Source: Gordius sp. MW1
Lineage: Eukaryota; Nematomorpha; Gordioida; Gordea; Gordiidae
Assembly: GCA_964036665.1 (NCBI GenBank)
Contig: OZ038528.1
Span: forward strand, 1,922,001 to 1,986,000
DNA: 64,000 bases
Direction: 5' to 3'
Shown piece by piece: positions 1 through 11,508 of the stretch (position 1 is the first letter of the stretch; the number at the start of each line of letters is the position of its first letter). The notes under the pieces were generated by a model, which saw only the letters and a list, made by a program, of their open reading frames with translations, was not told where the DNA came from and searched no databases. Position numbers and translations under genes: made by a program.

Positions 1-1422
1 TAAAGGTGAAGGGAAATCAAATTAACAGTATTGTACTGAGAACTTTACATGGGACGCATTCTAGGAGAAAGACCCACCACAAAAAAGGCCTCACGTTGAA
101 TTAGATCTCTAGTCAATGATTTTTATTTGCTCAACACATATACCTTTATAATGTATGCGCCTACATATGTACAATCTTATACATTTGTATATATATGTGA
201 AATAAGAGATTATTGTATTCAATTAAGGGGAGGGAGTTTGTTACAAACATTTTAAAATGTGTTAAAATATTATTCGATATTTAGAAACTATTAACTCGTT
301 TAAAGTTAATGTGATCTAGAGAGTTTTTTGGTGATAAAATACCATGACCATACCTCCCCTTTAAACCGCGAGTTTTAAAAATATATAAAATTATGGTCGG
401 ATTTTTCCAAATAGCTATATCACATGACTCTGGAACATAAGTTTGCTGCTTTTAGACAAATCTTATTTATCATTATAATTAGGCGTTAAAGACGCATAGA
501 CCTCGAATTAAAATTATGTGCTTTAAATAGGTATCAATGGATATAACAACATTTTTAAAGTGGGCTTAACAAACATCATATTTATTATTTCTTTCAATTA
601 CTAATTTAATTTCTTCAAATTTGCAAAATATAACTTGATTATAACCTTAGCTTTTGATGGCTTTGAAATCAAATTAATTACTATAGGTATGAAATAAAAG
701 GGCATTGTCCATAATTTTGACCTTGTAGGTTTTAATTGGTAGAATTATAGTAAAAGATCAAACAGTTTTGGAACAAATGTTGAACGTGAAATCATAAATG
801 TGTCAAGACCATAAAACCAATTTTCCTACACAAACATTAGTATTGCATATTGTCCCCCTTAAGTTATATGCTATAGCTTAAATCATATAAATACCTTAAT
901 AAACTAAAATTATCTCTAAAAGTTTCAACACATTTGTAATTAGACTTTTTAGCTTCGTTAAATCTACGTAAAGACATAATAAATCAGGAAACAAAATTAG
1001 AATAAATGTATTTTTTAAGGGTAATTATGTCTTTATTAAATTTAGAAATGATATAGAGGGGTTAGAACATCAATGATTTTTAGGCAAATAAGAGCAATGA
1101 ACATAAATATGCAGGGCCCAATATTTGCTCAAACAGGTGTTATCATTTAATAACAATGTTAGAGCGTATCGGAAATATAGAGTGGCTTTTTACTAAAATG
1201 TTTCGTATTGATACTGTGTTGCAAACTCTTCAAATAACAATATTAGAATAACTAATTTTAGCAATAATAATCAAAATCGCTAACGATGTAAGCCCGACCC
1301 AATTTTAATAAAACGATTTGTAAATCTCATTTAAAAAGGCCGGTAAACTACATTTTTTTATTGCTCTACTATTGTGCTATAACGGTGAGTGTGTGGGTTG
1401 TTGCGTCGACGCCAGTGTAAGG
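1..1422. other. AT-rich intergenic DNA, no gene seen
   Basis: No open frame with protein-like composition, no splice-bounded exon and no repeat shared with the rest of the window was recognised. The last 8 bases (1415-1422, GTGTAAGG) are the left target-site copy of the next element. Confidence 0.5.
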
Positions 1423-1452
1423 TAGTGATGGTGAAATAGCGTTTGATAGGCG

Positions 1453-1545
1453 TTATAGCACATAGTCACTTGAAGGCGCTAGAGCTATAGCACATAGTCA
1501 CATAAGGCGGAGCTATAGCACAAAGTCACTTAAGGCGCTATAGCG
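1453..1545. repeat. Left subterminal tandem array of the hAT-like element
   Basis: Three to four imperfect units built on CTATAGCACATAGTCACTT followed by AAGGCGCT. The same unit, inverted, fills the right arm. Such subterminal arrays are usually transposase binding sites in DNA transposons; that role is inferred here. Confidence 0.7.
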
Positions 1546-3309
1546 TGGCGCTAACATTGTTATAAAATTTATAGGTTAATTGCATTATTATGCGCACATG
1601 TGGTTTAAACTAAGTATCCAGGTTATTTAATTAATAAGCTCAGGGCTATATATAAGTGATCAAATTAAGTATGAGAGACGCAGGCATTTAAATAAATAGA
1701 ACCTGGTCTGGGATACATGTATATATTCAACAAATCTTAAGTTAAAAAATAACTAGTTTCAAGCGATCTACAAACAAGATTTTTAAATCTATTATTTATC
1801 ATTTTCATACTTTAGGCGTTTTCGTAATCCCCGGGCCGAGGGGGAAGGCGAGTACGAGGAAGGGATAGCATTTTTATTGTATATCTTAAGACGTAAAATA
1901 TAATAATTATAATGAATCGAAACGCGTTATCAAGTTCAATGATGCGTATTCATGTTGATTAATGGTAATACATATATATAGGGAATAAATAACAAACACG
2001 TAGCGCGTGGGAGGGGGGGGGGGGTAAAGTAACACACGTACTGAAATTAAATAGAAAGAAAAGTATCACTTATGAACTTAAGGTTACAGGAAAAGGGGTT
2101 ACTCAGTGAGTATGCCTCTGATAGGCAGATGTTATAAGATCAAAAGACCCGACAATGTTAAAAAATCTAACAATAAATAAACTTTTGTGATTAATCGAAT
2201 GAGATACACTGTTTTACAAGAAGTTGGGAGAAATGTGGAATATCCGCGTATCAAGGGATACGACAGGCGTTTTAATTATTTTACCATAGTTCTAAAGATT
2301 ATAATTTAACTATAAAACGTCATAGTTTCCAAGTGAATCTATTATAAAACTTATGGTGTACATAATTAAAAATTATAAACAACTAGGCATGATATTTTAA
2401 TTTCAGAATATTTTGTGAAATTAATACTTGCTCATTAATTTTCCCGGATGGACGTTATTATACCGAAGTTTTAAGGCTAAATGTTCTGAGGCATTCGATG
2501 GATTTTTTTTGTTTTTCTTGCGACTAAAATATAGACTTTTTTAGGTTTGGGGGCAAATATGACCCTTTGAGGTTTTTAAAAATATTACCTAAGTTTGTTA
2601 TGTTATTAATATGATGACGATATCATTAACAAATTGCATACACATGGCACCGGAAACACCTACAAACCCTTACGTAACATATTGCAATTTATCAAATGAG
2701 ACATGCAATTAGCCCTTATGATAATTTTGTTTATGTGATAACCCCCCCCCCCCCCACCTTCATGTGTATAAGTTTGTACGTGAAAAATGGAGTAGCTCGT
2801 CATGCAGATGGTGTTAATAACGACTTTTATTAATTGCACGATATTATTTGAATTACTTAAAATTCTACCTTTAAAATTTAGTAACCATTTGGTAAATATG
2901 AGAAAATATCAATAACAAATTGCACAAACACGGCACCGGAAACACCCACAAACCCTTTAAGATAAATCAAGCAAGCTGGAGAGTTAAAATTAATGCCTTA
3001 TAATTCAAGTTTCACTTTTTATAATTTCGTTAATTTTAAGTGCAATCTTTGCAAGGGAATTGGGGGGGGGACGCGTGAATAAAAATTAAAATTAGGACTT
3101 GATTTTTCCATTAAGGGAATGGAAAATTAAAGTTAAAATAAATTAATAAAAAAGTGAGTTGCAGTGTTATACGGAGGTGCAAATTTTTTTAAATATTTAA
3201 CTTATTTATAGCCCTGAGCTTATTAATTAAATAACCTGGATACTTAGTTCAAACCACATGTGCGCATAATAATGCAATTTAACCTATAAATTTTATAACA
3301 ATGTTAGCG

Positions 3310-3512
3310 CCACGCTATAGATCTAGCGCCTCTAAGTGATTATGTGCTATAGCTCCAGCGCCTATGTGTTATAGATCTAGCGCCTTAAGTGACTATGTGC
3401 TATAGCTTTAGCGCCTTAAGTGACTATGTGCTATAGCTTTAGCGCCTTATGTGACTATGTGCTATAGCTTATAGCGCCTTATGTGACTAGCGCTATAGCT
3501 TATAGCGCATCC
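3310..3512. repeat. Right subterminal tandem array of the hAT-like element
   Basis: About seven imperfect units in inverted orientation relative to the left array (core GTGACTATGTGCTATAGC). The array is about twice as long as its left partner, so unit number changed after the arms formed. Confidence 0.7.
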
Positions 3513-3576
3513 AAGCGACTTGGCTATGTAGGGGGAGGCGTTAAGACTGCTCGTGTTAAGCGTTTCACCATCACTA

Positions 3577-3988
3577 GTTTAAGGAAGGGAGGTAATGAAT
3601 GACGTCTGGGCGCGTATTTAGTGGTGGGGGGATAAGGTTTGGGAGGGGACGGATAAAGATAGGAAGGGGAGGGAGTAACCTAGTTAGGCGCGAGAGTATG
3701 GGGTGAAGGGGGGGGGGGCTGGGGATGATGTGTGAGACACGCACGCTAATTCGGTGGTAAAGAGGGGGGAGGGGTTAGACGCACCGCACACGCTAGTTTA
3801 ATGAGGGGAAATGAGGTTGAAGGCTGAGTGTTTAAATGGGGGGGGGGGGATGTTTATAAGGGTGGAGGATTATCACTGCGTCAAATGGCCAAGCCATATG
3901 CAGGGGTCAGAAAAATATATTCATTTTTGGCCTAGATGCCCATAGCAACATATTTGACAAGTTTTGAAAAAATGTCACAATAATTTAA
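3577..3988. other. G-rich low-complexity spacer
   Basis: Loose repeats of G runs with short GACG/CACGC motifs and several (G)9-12 tracts. Similar G-rich DNA with the core CGCGTCGACGCTAGTGTAGG occurs at about 45505-45610, and a related core lies at 1404-1420, so this may be a decayed repeat. No gene seen. Confidence 0.4.
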
Positions 3989-4948
3989 AAATCATCTTTT
4001 TGGAGCAGGTATGTTGACGACATATTTGCAATTTGGAATTTAGATATAGACAATGATTTAAATCAATTTTTAAATTTATTAAATTCGTTTCATCCCAATA
4101 TTCAGTTCACATACGAACTAGAAAATCATCACTGTCTACCTTTTTTAGACATTTTAATTACTAAAAACCAGGACTCTTTTCATACCGAAGTTTATCATAA
4201 ACCTACCGAATCACGATACAATTATATTCCTTTTAATAGTTTTACACCTTTTAATTTAAAAGTTAATACTTTACGTTGGCTTTTAAATAGGGCAATCAAT
4301 CTATCATCCTCACCCGAGGCATTAAATAAGGAAATCATTTATTTATTTGAAACATTTAGCTTATTAAAATATCCCTTTCACTTATTTTGTGATATTTTAT
4401 ATCAATGTTTCAATCCAAAAAGAAGGCAAACTATTCGTGATAAAGTTTTTATAACATTTCCACACCATCAATATATACCTTATAGTTTCATAAGAAACAT
4501 AAGACACATTTTAAGGAACAACAATATGAACAACATTATAATAAGTCAGAAACCCAACAGATCTTTACTAAATATTATACAAAATAATTACCAATCATCT
4601 CCTACTACAAACAACTTAATATATAAGATAACTTGTAATGATTGCAATAATTTCTATATTGGTGAAACAAAAAGAGATTTTAGAACACGATTCAAGGAAC
4701 ATCTAGCGGCATTATATCGCTCAAACGCAAATTTAACCGCCGTTTCAAATCATTTATTACAACTAAATCACGGAAACAATTTAAAAACAACCATTTTAGT
4801 TAACACCGAGACCTATTTTGAAAGAAAAACCCTAGAGTCCTTTTTCATTCGAAGACTACACCCATCACTCAATGGAGATATGGGTAAAGAGAACCTGTAT
4901 CCTTTCTTACATTATAATATTAACCTCCCTTTAGAACGTTCGATTTAA
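3989..4948 (+). pseudogene. Penelope-like retroelement, 3' half (RT motif plus GIY-YIG endonuclease)
   Basis: One open frame of about 319 codons starts without a methionine just after a stop at 3986-3988 and ends with TAA at 4946-4948. Its first residues contain RYVDDIF (YVDD at 4010-4021), the reverse-transcriptase catalytic motif typical of Penelope-like elements. A thumb-like region follows, then a C-terminal GIY-YIG nuclease: LIYKITCNDC leads into NFYIGETKRDFRTRFKEHL, with the catalytic-type Arg and a later Glu in the ERKTLESFFI segment. The order RT then GIY-YIG identifies canonical Penelope elements. The fingers and palm N-terminal to YVDD are absent, so this copy is 5'-truncated, although the remaining frame is uninterrupted. 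An ATG at 4526 gives only the nuclease part. Confidence 0.88.
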
Positions 4949-4990
4949 TTGTATTATTTTATTTTATTTTGTAATTCTATTTTTATTTAA

Positions 4991-5020
4991 TCCGAAGATG
5001 TCCTTAAATAGGACGAAATA
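4991..5020 (+). other. Hammerhead-like motif after the Penelope-like frame
   Basis: CCGAAGA (4992-4998) is followed by GTCC, a seven-base loop, GGAC and GAAA. This resembles the conserved core and stem II of hammerhead ribozymes, which are known in the terminal repeats of Penelope-like elements. The usual CUGANGA box has C instead of U at its second base, and stems I and III were not identified, so an active ribozyme is doubtful. Confidence 0.35.
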
Positions 5021-5116
5021 TTATTATAATGATTATAATTTCTTTTTAACACCCTCGACAATTCCCGAAAATTTATCCATTAAAAACATCGATATGAGGG
5101 TAAAAATCTTCTAAAA

Positions 5117-5688
5117 CTTTTATTTATGTTTATTATATAACATTGGTCAGCAGCCAGCGGACGGCCAAAAAGTCATAATAGCAATGGTAGAAACAGGAAC
5201 AATCATAATAGTCAAAAAAAACGAAAAAAATAATTTCGATTCACATTTTGGCCAATGGTCATTTTTTTCATTGGTCAGCAGCCAGCGGACGGCCAAAAAT
5301 TCTTATTATCAATGATAGTAACAAGAACAATCATAAGAGTCAAAAAAACTCCGGGATTCTAACCCCAAAACTAGTTAAATTGCATAGCAATTAAAAAGTA
5401 AACAACTTTTATTTATGTTTATTATATAACTAGTTAAATTGCATAGCATTAAAAGTAAACAACTTTTATCTATGTTTATTATATAATAGATAATTTAACA
5501 AATCTTATATATAACACACCGAGGGAGATAGAGATGAGGGGTGGGGCACCTCTTTCTCATGCATTAATTTAAAAAATCGATAACCTAATATACCCAATGC
5601 AAATAGATAGGGAGGGTAACGGACAACGGACAACGGACGGACAACCAAAAAACGAGCCCATAAATTGCATAGCAATTAAAAATAATAA
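5117..5688 (+). repeat. Composite repeat, partial (3' part) copy
   Basis: Begins inside the 59-bp unit (ACTTTTATTTATGTTTATT), passes two units of the roughly 125-bp CCAATGG-type repeat, further 59-bp units, and the characteristic 3' end with a GGACAACGGACGG run and AATTGCATAGCAATT. It is followed immediately by the 5' end of a complete copy, so the two lie head to tail. Confidence 0.8.
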
Positions 5689-7458
5689 CTCGGGGCTTCG
5701 GCCCTCGTGGGAAGGGGGAGAAGGGAAGGGAAGAGGGGAAGGGAAGGGGGGACGACTCATCTGTACTTCGTATAAATGTATCATATTTGCTATGCTATTT
5801 ATGGGCGAGAAAGGTGGGAAGGGGCGAGAATGCCTATAGGGGGGTATTAAATGCCTAATGATTAATTAATTATTTATACAAATTTTCCATTATAGGCAAA
5901 ATGATATAGGCAAAATGTAATATAGGCAAGGGTTAGGGTTAGATTTAGTGTTTGCATCTAGTTGCGTATTACTTTAGTTTTTATTGATTATGGGTCTAAC
6001 AAACATTATATTATAAAACAACACAATGTTAAGAATTTGCAGAATTGTTGGGAGAAATGTTTTGTTGAATTTGAACAATTTTTAATTAAAAAAATCAAAA
6101 ATTTGGCCAATGGTCACTTTTTCTCTATTGGTCAGTACCAACAGATACTCTATAAGTCAATGATAGCCAAAAAAATGGAAAAAAAATTTTGATGCTCACT
6201 TTGGCCAATGGTCATTTTTTCCATTGGTCAGCAGCCAGGGCACGGTAAAAGTGGATATAAATTTATAAGAGTAAAAAAAACGAAAAAAAAATTTTCAAAT
6301 CACATTTTGGCCAATGGTCATTTTTTTCCATTGGTCAGCAGCCAGGACACGGTAAAAGTGGATATAAATTCATAATAGTCAAAAAAAAAACGAAAAAAAA
6401 GTTTTCGAATCACATTTTGGCCAATGGTCATTTTATTCCATTGGTCAGCAGCCAGCGGACGGCCAAAAAGTGATAATAGCAATGGTAGGAACAGGAACAA
6501 TCATAATAGTCAAAAAAAAAACGAAAAAAATATTTTCGATTCACATTTTGGCCAATGGTCATTTTTTCCATCGGTCAGGAGCCAGCGGACGGCCAAAAAG
6601 TCATAATAGCAATGGTAGTAACAAGAACAATCATAATAGTCAAAAAAAACGAAAAAATAAACTCGCATTCACATTTTGGCCAATGGTCATTTTTTTCAGA
6701 GGTCAGCAGCCAACGGACGGCCAAAAAGTCTTATTATCAATGATAGTAACAAGAACAATCATAAGAGTCAAAAAAACCCGGGATTCTAACCCAAAAACTA
6801 GTTAAATTGCATAGCAATTAAAAGTAAACAACTTTTATTTATGTTTATTATATAACATTGGTCAGCAGCCAGCGGACGGCCAAAAAGTCATAATAGCAAT
6901 GGTAGAAACAGGAACAATCATAATAGTCAAAAAAAACGAAAAAATAAACTCGGATTCACATTTTGGCCAATGGTCATTTTTTTCATTGGTCAGCAGCCAG
7001 CGGACGGCCAAAAATTCTTATTATCAATGATAGTAACAAGAACAATCATAAGAGTCAAAAAAAACTCCGGGATTCTAACCCCAAAACTAGTTAAATTGCA
7101 TAGCAATTAAAAAGTAAACAACTTTTATTTATGTTTATTATATAACTAGTTAAATTGCATAGCATTAAAAGTAAACAACTTTTATCTATGTTTATTATAT
7201 AATAGATAATTTAACAAATCTTATATATAACACACCGAGGGAGATAGAGATGAGGGGTGGGGCACCTCTTATGCATTAATTTAAAAAATAACACAGCGAG
7301 GGAGATAGAGATGAGGGGTGGGGCACCTCTTTCTCATGCATTAATTTAAAAAATCGATAACCTAAATACACCCAATGGAAATAGATAGGGAGGGTAACGG
7401 ACAACGGACAACGGACGGACAACCAAAAAACGAGCCCATAAATTGCATAGCAATTAAT
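5689..7458 (+). repeat. Composite repeat, complete copy 1
   Basis: Order: GC-rich hairpin-like start (GGGGCTTCGGCCCTCG, about 5692); purine tract; a unique segment with two TTAGGG units (about 5933); six to eight roughly 125-bp units each with CCAATGGTCA...TCCATTGGTCAGCAGCC; 59-bp units containing ATTGCATAGCAATTAAAAG; an end with GGACGGACAACC and AATTGCATAGCAATTA. The same layout occurs at 32964-34887 and 60421-62059. Short frames here translate repeat units and are not genes. No transposase was seen; the family's class is unknown. Confidence 0.85.
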
Positions 7459-8479
7459 ACTCTTATTTCACCCCTATACTACAAAAGATTATTCCCAGGT
7501 CAACCTAACCCCAACCCCGGGTTAAGGTTTGGGTGTAAAAGACCTTAAGGTTTTTAAGGTCTTTTTTGGGCTCCACCCCAGGTTTGGGTTGGGGAAGCTA
7601 AAAGATCTCAAGGTCTTTTTAGCTACCTTAACCCAAAACCCAGCTCGGGTTTCACCTCAGGAAAACCCAACCTAGGTTTTGATCATCACTACCTGTAGGT
7701 CTTAAAGATAGAGGATCTCGTCTCATCAGGAATTATTAATTTATTATTTTTACAATATTTTTATAGCATGTTTAACACATTGTTTACCACATGGATAAAA
7801 AAAATTAAACAAAAAAAATAGAAAAAGTTTAGAGGCTCGGGCCGGGCTCTATAAAATTCGCGGGCCGGGCCCGGGTTTATAATTTAAAATTTTGACGGGC
7901 CCGGGCGGGCTTTTAATTTTTTATTATGGGCGGGCCCGACTGACTTAAACAGGCCCCTTGCAGGTCTATAGGTAGTAGTGCTAGTTCATAGCTAAATTAT
8001 TATTATTATGGATACTTATAATAAGTTATTGCTTAACTAGCAATGATAGATTTTTTGTGGTCATTTTGAAGGCAAAAATAATAAAAGTACATACTTTGCC
8101 TTTTGAACCTTTTTTGATGATCGCCCAATTTCCATTTTTATTGAAATTATTATGTAGGTAGTGGAATAGAAAGTTTGGGACTAGGCAAGGGTTGAAATTA
8201 CATTTTGGCCATTATCAGTTAACCAATAAGCAAACGTTTATTTTTCCAATTTTACTCTATGGAAACAGGTCTTACCCGTCACATCGAATTCATGATTAGG
8301 TGGTAAATACTTAGAATTTTATACAATTTTGCGTCATTACCCGATGTCGTAAAAGACCGATTTTTTGACCTTTCAGCTCCCACAACTCATAAATTAGTGT
8401 TCCAAATGCGCTAAAACTTTCGAATTTTATATATCATTAAACTACGGTTTGACATGGAATGCCTAAATTTATTTTTGTA
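7459..8479. other. Intergenic DNA with AACCC/GGGTT and GGGCCCGGG-rich patches
   Basis: From about 7495 to 7680 there are several short inverted pairs of AACCC-type and AAGGTCTTTT-type words. At 7830-7965 there are stacked GGGCCGGGCCCGGG motifs, repeated in weaker form at about 8915-8985 and 55500-55730. Such motifs are common at ends of hAT-type elements, but I could not define boundaries. No gene seen. Confidence 0.35.
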
Positions 8480-9480
8480 TTTCAATGTGTAAGGAATGAT
8501 GTGTTATTTTGTTTTTTAAAGTTATAATTATTTAGTTTCATTAATAATATACATCCAATCAGGATCACGGTTCAACAAGAAGAATTAACCGGCAAACTGT
8601 TTGCAGATTATGGTAGAGTTTTTCGCGGTTAACACGGATATATTTTTAATTTTTTCCCATTGAGTCAAATTTTTGAAATATTTACTATCAAAGTTGCTAA
8701 AAAAACTACTTTGCGTTTTCCAAACGTCATTAACTAACAAATATAACGGTTAATATGATAAATTTGATCTATAAATAAAGGGGAGAGGAACCCATTGAAT
8801 CCTCGTAAATTTAATAAACATCAAACATAATTATAAGTGTAACATTATAAAAACAAACCCTTGTTTATACTTTATAAAACGTCAAAAATCAAATTGATTT
8901 TGTAACGGGTTTTGAGCGGGCCTTAGGTATATCTACGGGCTTTTCAGACCTTCCGCCCGCCAGGCCTGGCCGTGCAGGTCTTTAGTAGTAGCGGAACAAC
9001 ACGCACTTAACTTCAATTGATAAAGGGAAGGGATGGCGAGCTTAGGAGCAATCTGTCAATTTAAAATATAGGGAAAAGTTAATTTTGAATATATATCAAA
9101 AAATAATAGAGGTATGGTAAAAAAAAATTATTATTCTTCTCCCTCTCATTTATAAATCAAATTTATTAAGCTAAAATTATACCGATACATTGCAAGTTAT
9201 TAACGTTTAAAAACGAAATGCCAAACTCGCTGTTTTTAGCAACTTTTACAGCAAATATTTTAAAAATTGGACGAAAAGGGGGAAAAAACTAATATAATAT
9301 TTGTGTTCACCGTACGACTCTACTAGAATCTTCAAACAGTTTACCGCTTAATTATAAGTTCATTATTTGTTGACCACTGAGAAATTTAGGTTTGCAGATC
9401 ACGGAAGTTTTCATGTATTAGAATCGTTTAAAAGCAAAGAGACAAAGTAACATTTGTTAAAAAAAAACTAATTTTGTATA
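8480..9480. repeat. Large diverged inverted repeat
   Basis: The stretch around 8583-8790 matches the reverse complement of about 9140-9355 at roughly 70 percent by eye. Shared words include CGGYAAACTGTTTG, AGTTGCTAAAAA and AATTTGATYTATAAATRA. Weaker similarity continues outward to about 8480 and 9480. The 350-bp centre contains GGGCC-rich DNA like that at 7830-7965. It is probably an old foldback element or two copies of one element inserted in opposite orientation. Confidence 0.55.
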
Positions 9481-9811
9481 AGGTTATCACAATTATATAA
9501 TATTTGGCATACATATAATCATGAATGTTTAAATATCTTTTCAAAAATATCAATTGTCATACATGATTATTTCACTGTTATGTAAAATTATTGATTGGAT
9601 ATAACTTTAATTATAGTACTTACAATTTATGGCAAATTTATGCCCTAAAATTAAATAAGGTTATGTTTTTTTACCTATGCTTTTGGTTTATTTTTCACGA
9701 TTGTAGTAAGGATTAGTTTTAAATGAAAGAATTAGGTGATTCAAAACATAAGTTAAATGTTTTAACAAATAGGTGTAATTATATGTTTAAGGTTTAAGCT
9801 AATAGCGAGAT

Positions 9812-10137
9812 GAGTCGAAACTTCTTAATCCTAAATCGGATTATCGCGAAAATCTTTTACTCGCGAAGTTGACCGCCATTTTGTTTTTTTAAACGATAAT
9901 ATTAACAAAAACATCGTTTATTGACAAATCGCTTAATAGTACAATATCGGATATTCACAAACATTTTCGAGTCCTTAAATCAACCAGATAATTATATAAA
10001 ATATTGTTTTGTTGCGAAGCGTAAGAAATGAATTTTTAATATAATGTACATATACTTTTATTTCCATCGTTTAATCGCGAAATATCGGTTAATCGCAAAT
10101 TTCAGACCCAAGACTTTGCAATTAAACGGTTTTGACT
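9812..10137. mobile_element. Possible pogo/Tigger-like miniature element
   Basis: The right end reads, on the minus strand, CAGTCAAAACCGTTTAATTG and is followed by TA in the flank. The left end, GAGTCGAAACTTCTTAATCC, is a weak match. Both ends contain words like ATTATCGCGAA and TTAATCGCGAA. End sequence and TA flank resemble pogo-type elements. The left end is degenerate and no transposase is present. Confidence 0.35.
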
Positions 10138-11340
10138 GTATATATTAATATATTATATATTTCAAACTAATTTATTGAATCAACAAATCCCTTAAGCTTA
10201 TCTTAACATTACATTTTTCGCAAATAAATTTAAAACTGTTTTATTTTAAATAATTTATAAATATATTTCCTAGCCCTTAACTAATTTAGTCATATTAAAT
10301 TTATTATTTATATATTATATAGGTTTAATTAAAGCATTAGATCAATTTTATTTTAATCCTATTCGATTGATTAAAATAACTATGGACTGATTCAGTTTCA
10401 TTGTTTTTTATTTTTTTTTTAATTATCAAGGTGGCATTGGCACGAACTTAAATATTAAATAGACAGATGTTGGTACAATTTCAAACTCTCATTCTTATAA
10501 CTTTTCCAAATTCCCCTCCCCCCCCCTCTAATTACTTCCTATTTTATAAATACCTAAAGTGGGTCATAAACTTTTTTCGGACATATGGTTGTAAAGTGGC
10601 GAAACTTTTTGTGTCAAAAAAACAGAAAGAAATTATATTGTCCATTTCAGGACCCGCTTTAACTTAGCCGAGTGTTCTTGAGGTGACTTACATACAATTG
10701 AATAAATAAAAATGATTACCATCTACTACCAATGCATAAGGCGTAGCCATTGTTATGAAGTTTGTATAACCACCTGTTGGTTGAGACTATTTTCTTTCGC
10801 GTAATAAAAAAAATTATTTATATGATGTTGGCTTAGCTTAGTAGCAGAAGGCCTCCAGTTTAGAATTACCAGATTTCACCATTTGTTTAAACATGGGTGA
10901 GCAGGTAAAGTTGATGATATAAATGATTTAAGGCGATTAACTTGGTCAAAACAAATCAAACATTGAATTGAAGGGTTATAAGTGATTTCTAATCAATCTT
11001 AAGATTTTTGCAAATTTGTGTCCTTAACCATTGTAAAGCTTTTTCTTAATGCAGCTTGGAGTTAACTGATGGAGGAGGGCAGAGACTGGCGGCTTATCCC
11101 CTCAATCTAAGTATTTCTTAAATATATAACGAAATTAAATTTAAAGCTGAAAATCAATTTTGTCCGTCCTTTAATCAATACCAAACTTTTAGATCACATT
11201 TTAATTCAAATTCAAGCTTCGCATGGTGTTTAGTTCATTGATAATTGTTTTCTAAAAAGGGAGTTATCAGTTTAGAAATGAGTTCTTCCCATATTTGACG
11301 CTGCATAAATAAAAAATGCGTTTATTAGCCCCTATTTTCC
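10138..11340. other. Intergenic DNA, no gene seen
   Basis: AT-rich, with a C run at about 10514 and an isolated GGCGTAGCC word near 10740 that may be a decayed end of the GGGCGTAGCC family. The small open frame at 10467-10667 has no protein-like features. Confidence 0.4.
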
Positions 11341-11508
11341 CTCAATTCTGCATATCTAGTGTTTAGAATTGGAACTTAAGGGGGAGGCAATAATGATTAT
11401 GAGAGGGGCAAAATGATAATTGCCTTCAGGCATGGTTATAATTTATTTTGAAAATTTATGGATTTAGAGGGGGCAACCGCCCTTTCCTGCCTTCCTGGCT
11501 ACGCCCAC
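11341..11508. mobile_element. GGGCGTAGCC-type miniature element, left end decayed
   Basis: Ends with CCTGGCTACGCCCA at the right and shares GGGGGAGGCAATAATGATTAT and TTTAGAGGGGGC with the copy at 53713-53856. The left end is no longer recognisable as the inverted partner. Confidence 0.65.

Larger units (their letters stand above)
1423..3576. mobile_element. Non-autonomous hAT-like element with long inverted ends
   Basis: The sequence from about 1423 to 1655 reappears inverted at about 3203-3576. Both ends begin TAGTGATGGTGAAA. The shared blocks include ATTATGCGCACATGTGGTTT and a stretch around ATTAATAAGCTCAGGGCTAT. Flanks GTGTAAGG (1415-1422) and GTTTAAGG (3577-3584) match at 7 of 8 bases, which fits an 8-bp hAT target duplication. 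Both arms carry arrays of a roughly 27-31 bp unit, longer on the right. The interior has no transposase frame. It holds a G run (about 2010-2023), a C run (about 2742-2756) and a direct repeat (about 2628-2690 and 2909-2965, sharing CACCGGAAACACC). Assignment to hAT rests on the 8-bp duplication only. Confidence 0.75.

Noticed and set aside
5929-5942. TTAGGG pair as a telomere seed or interstitial telomere
   Set aside because: Only two units and present at the same place in every composite copy, so it is part of the repeat.
5962-6805. Several plus-strand frames of 60-111 codons with HFGQWSFF-type repeats
   Set aside because: They are translations of the roughly 125-bp repeat and recur in all composite copies; no protein-like composition.
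5145-7050. CRISPR-like regular repeats
   Set aside because: Repeats are directly adjacent long units without unique spacers, in an animal genome.
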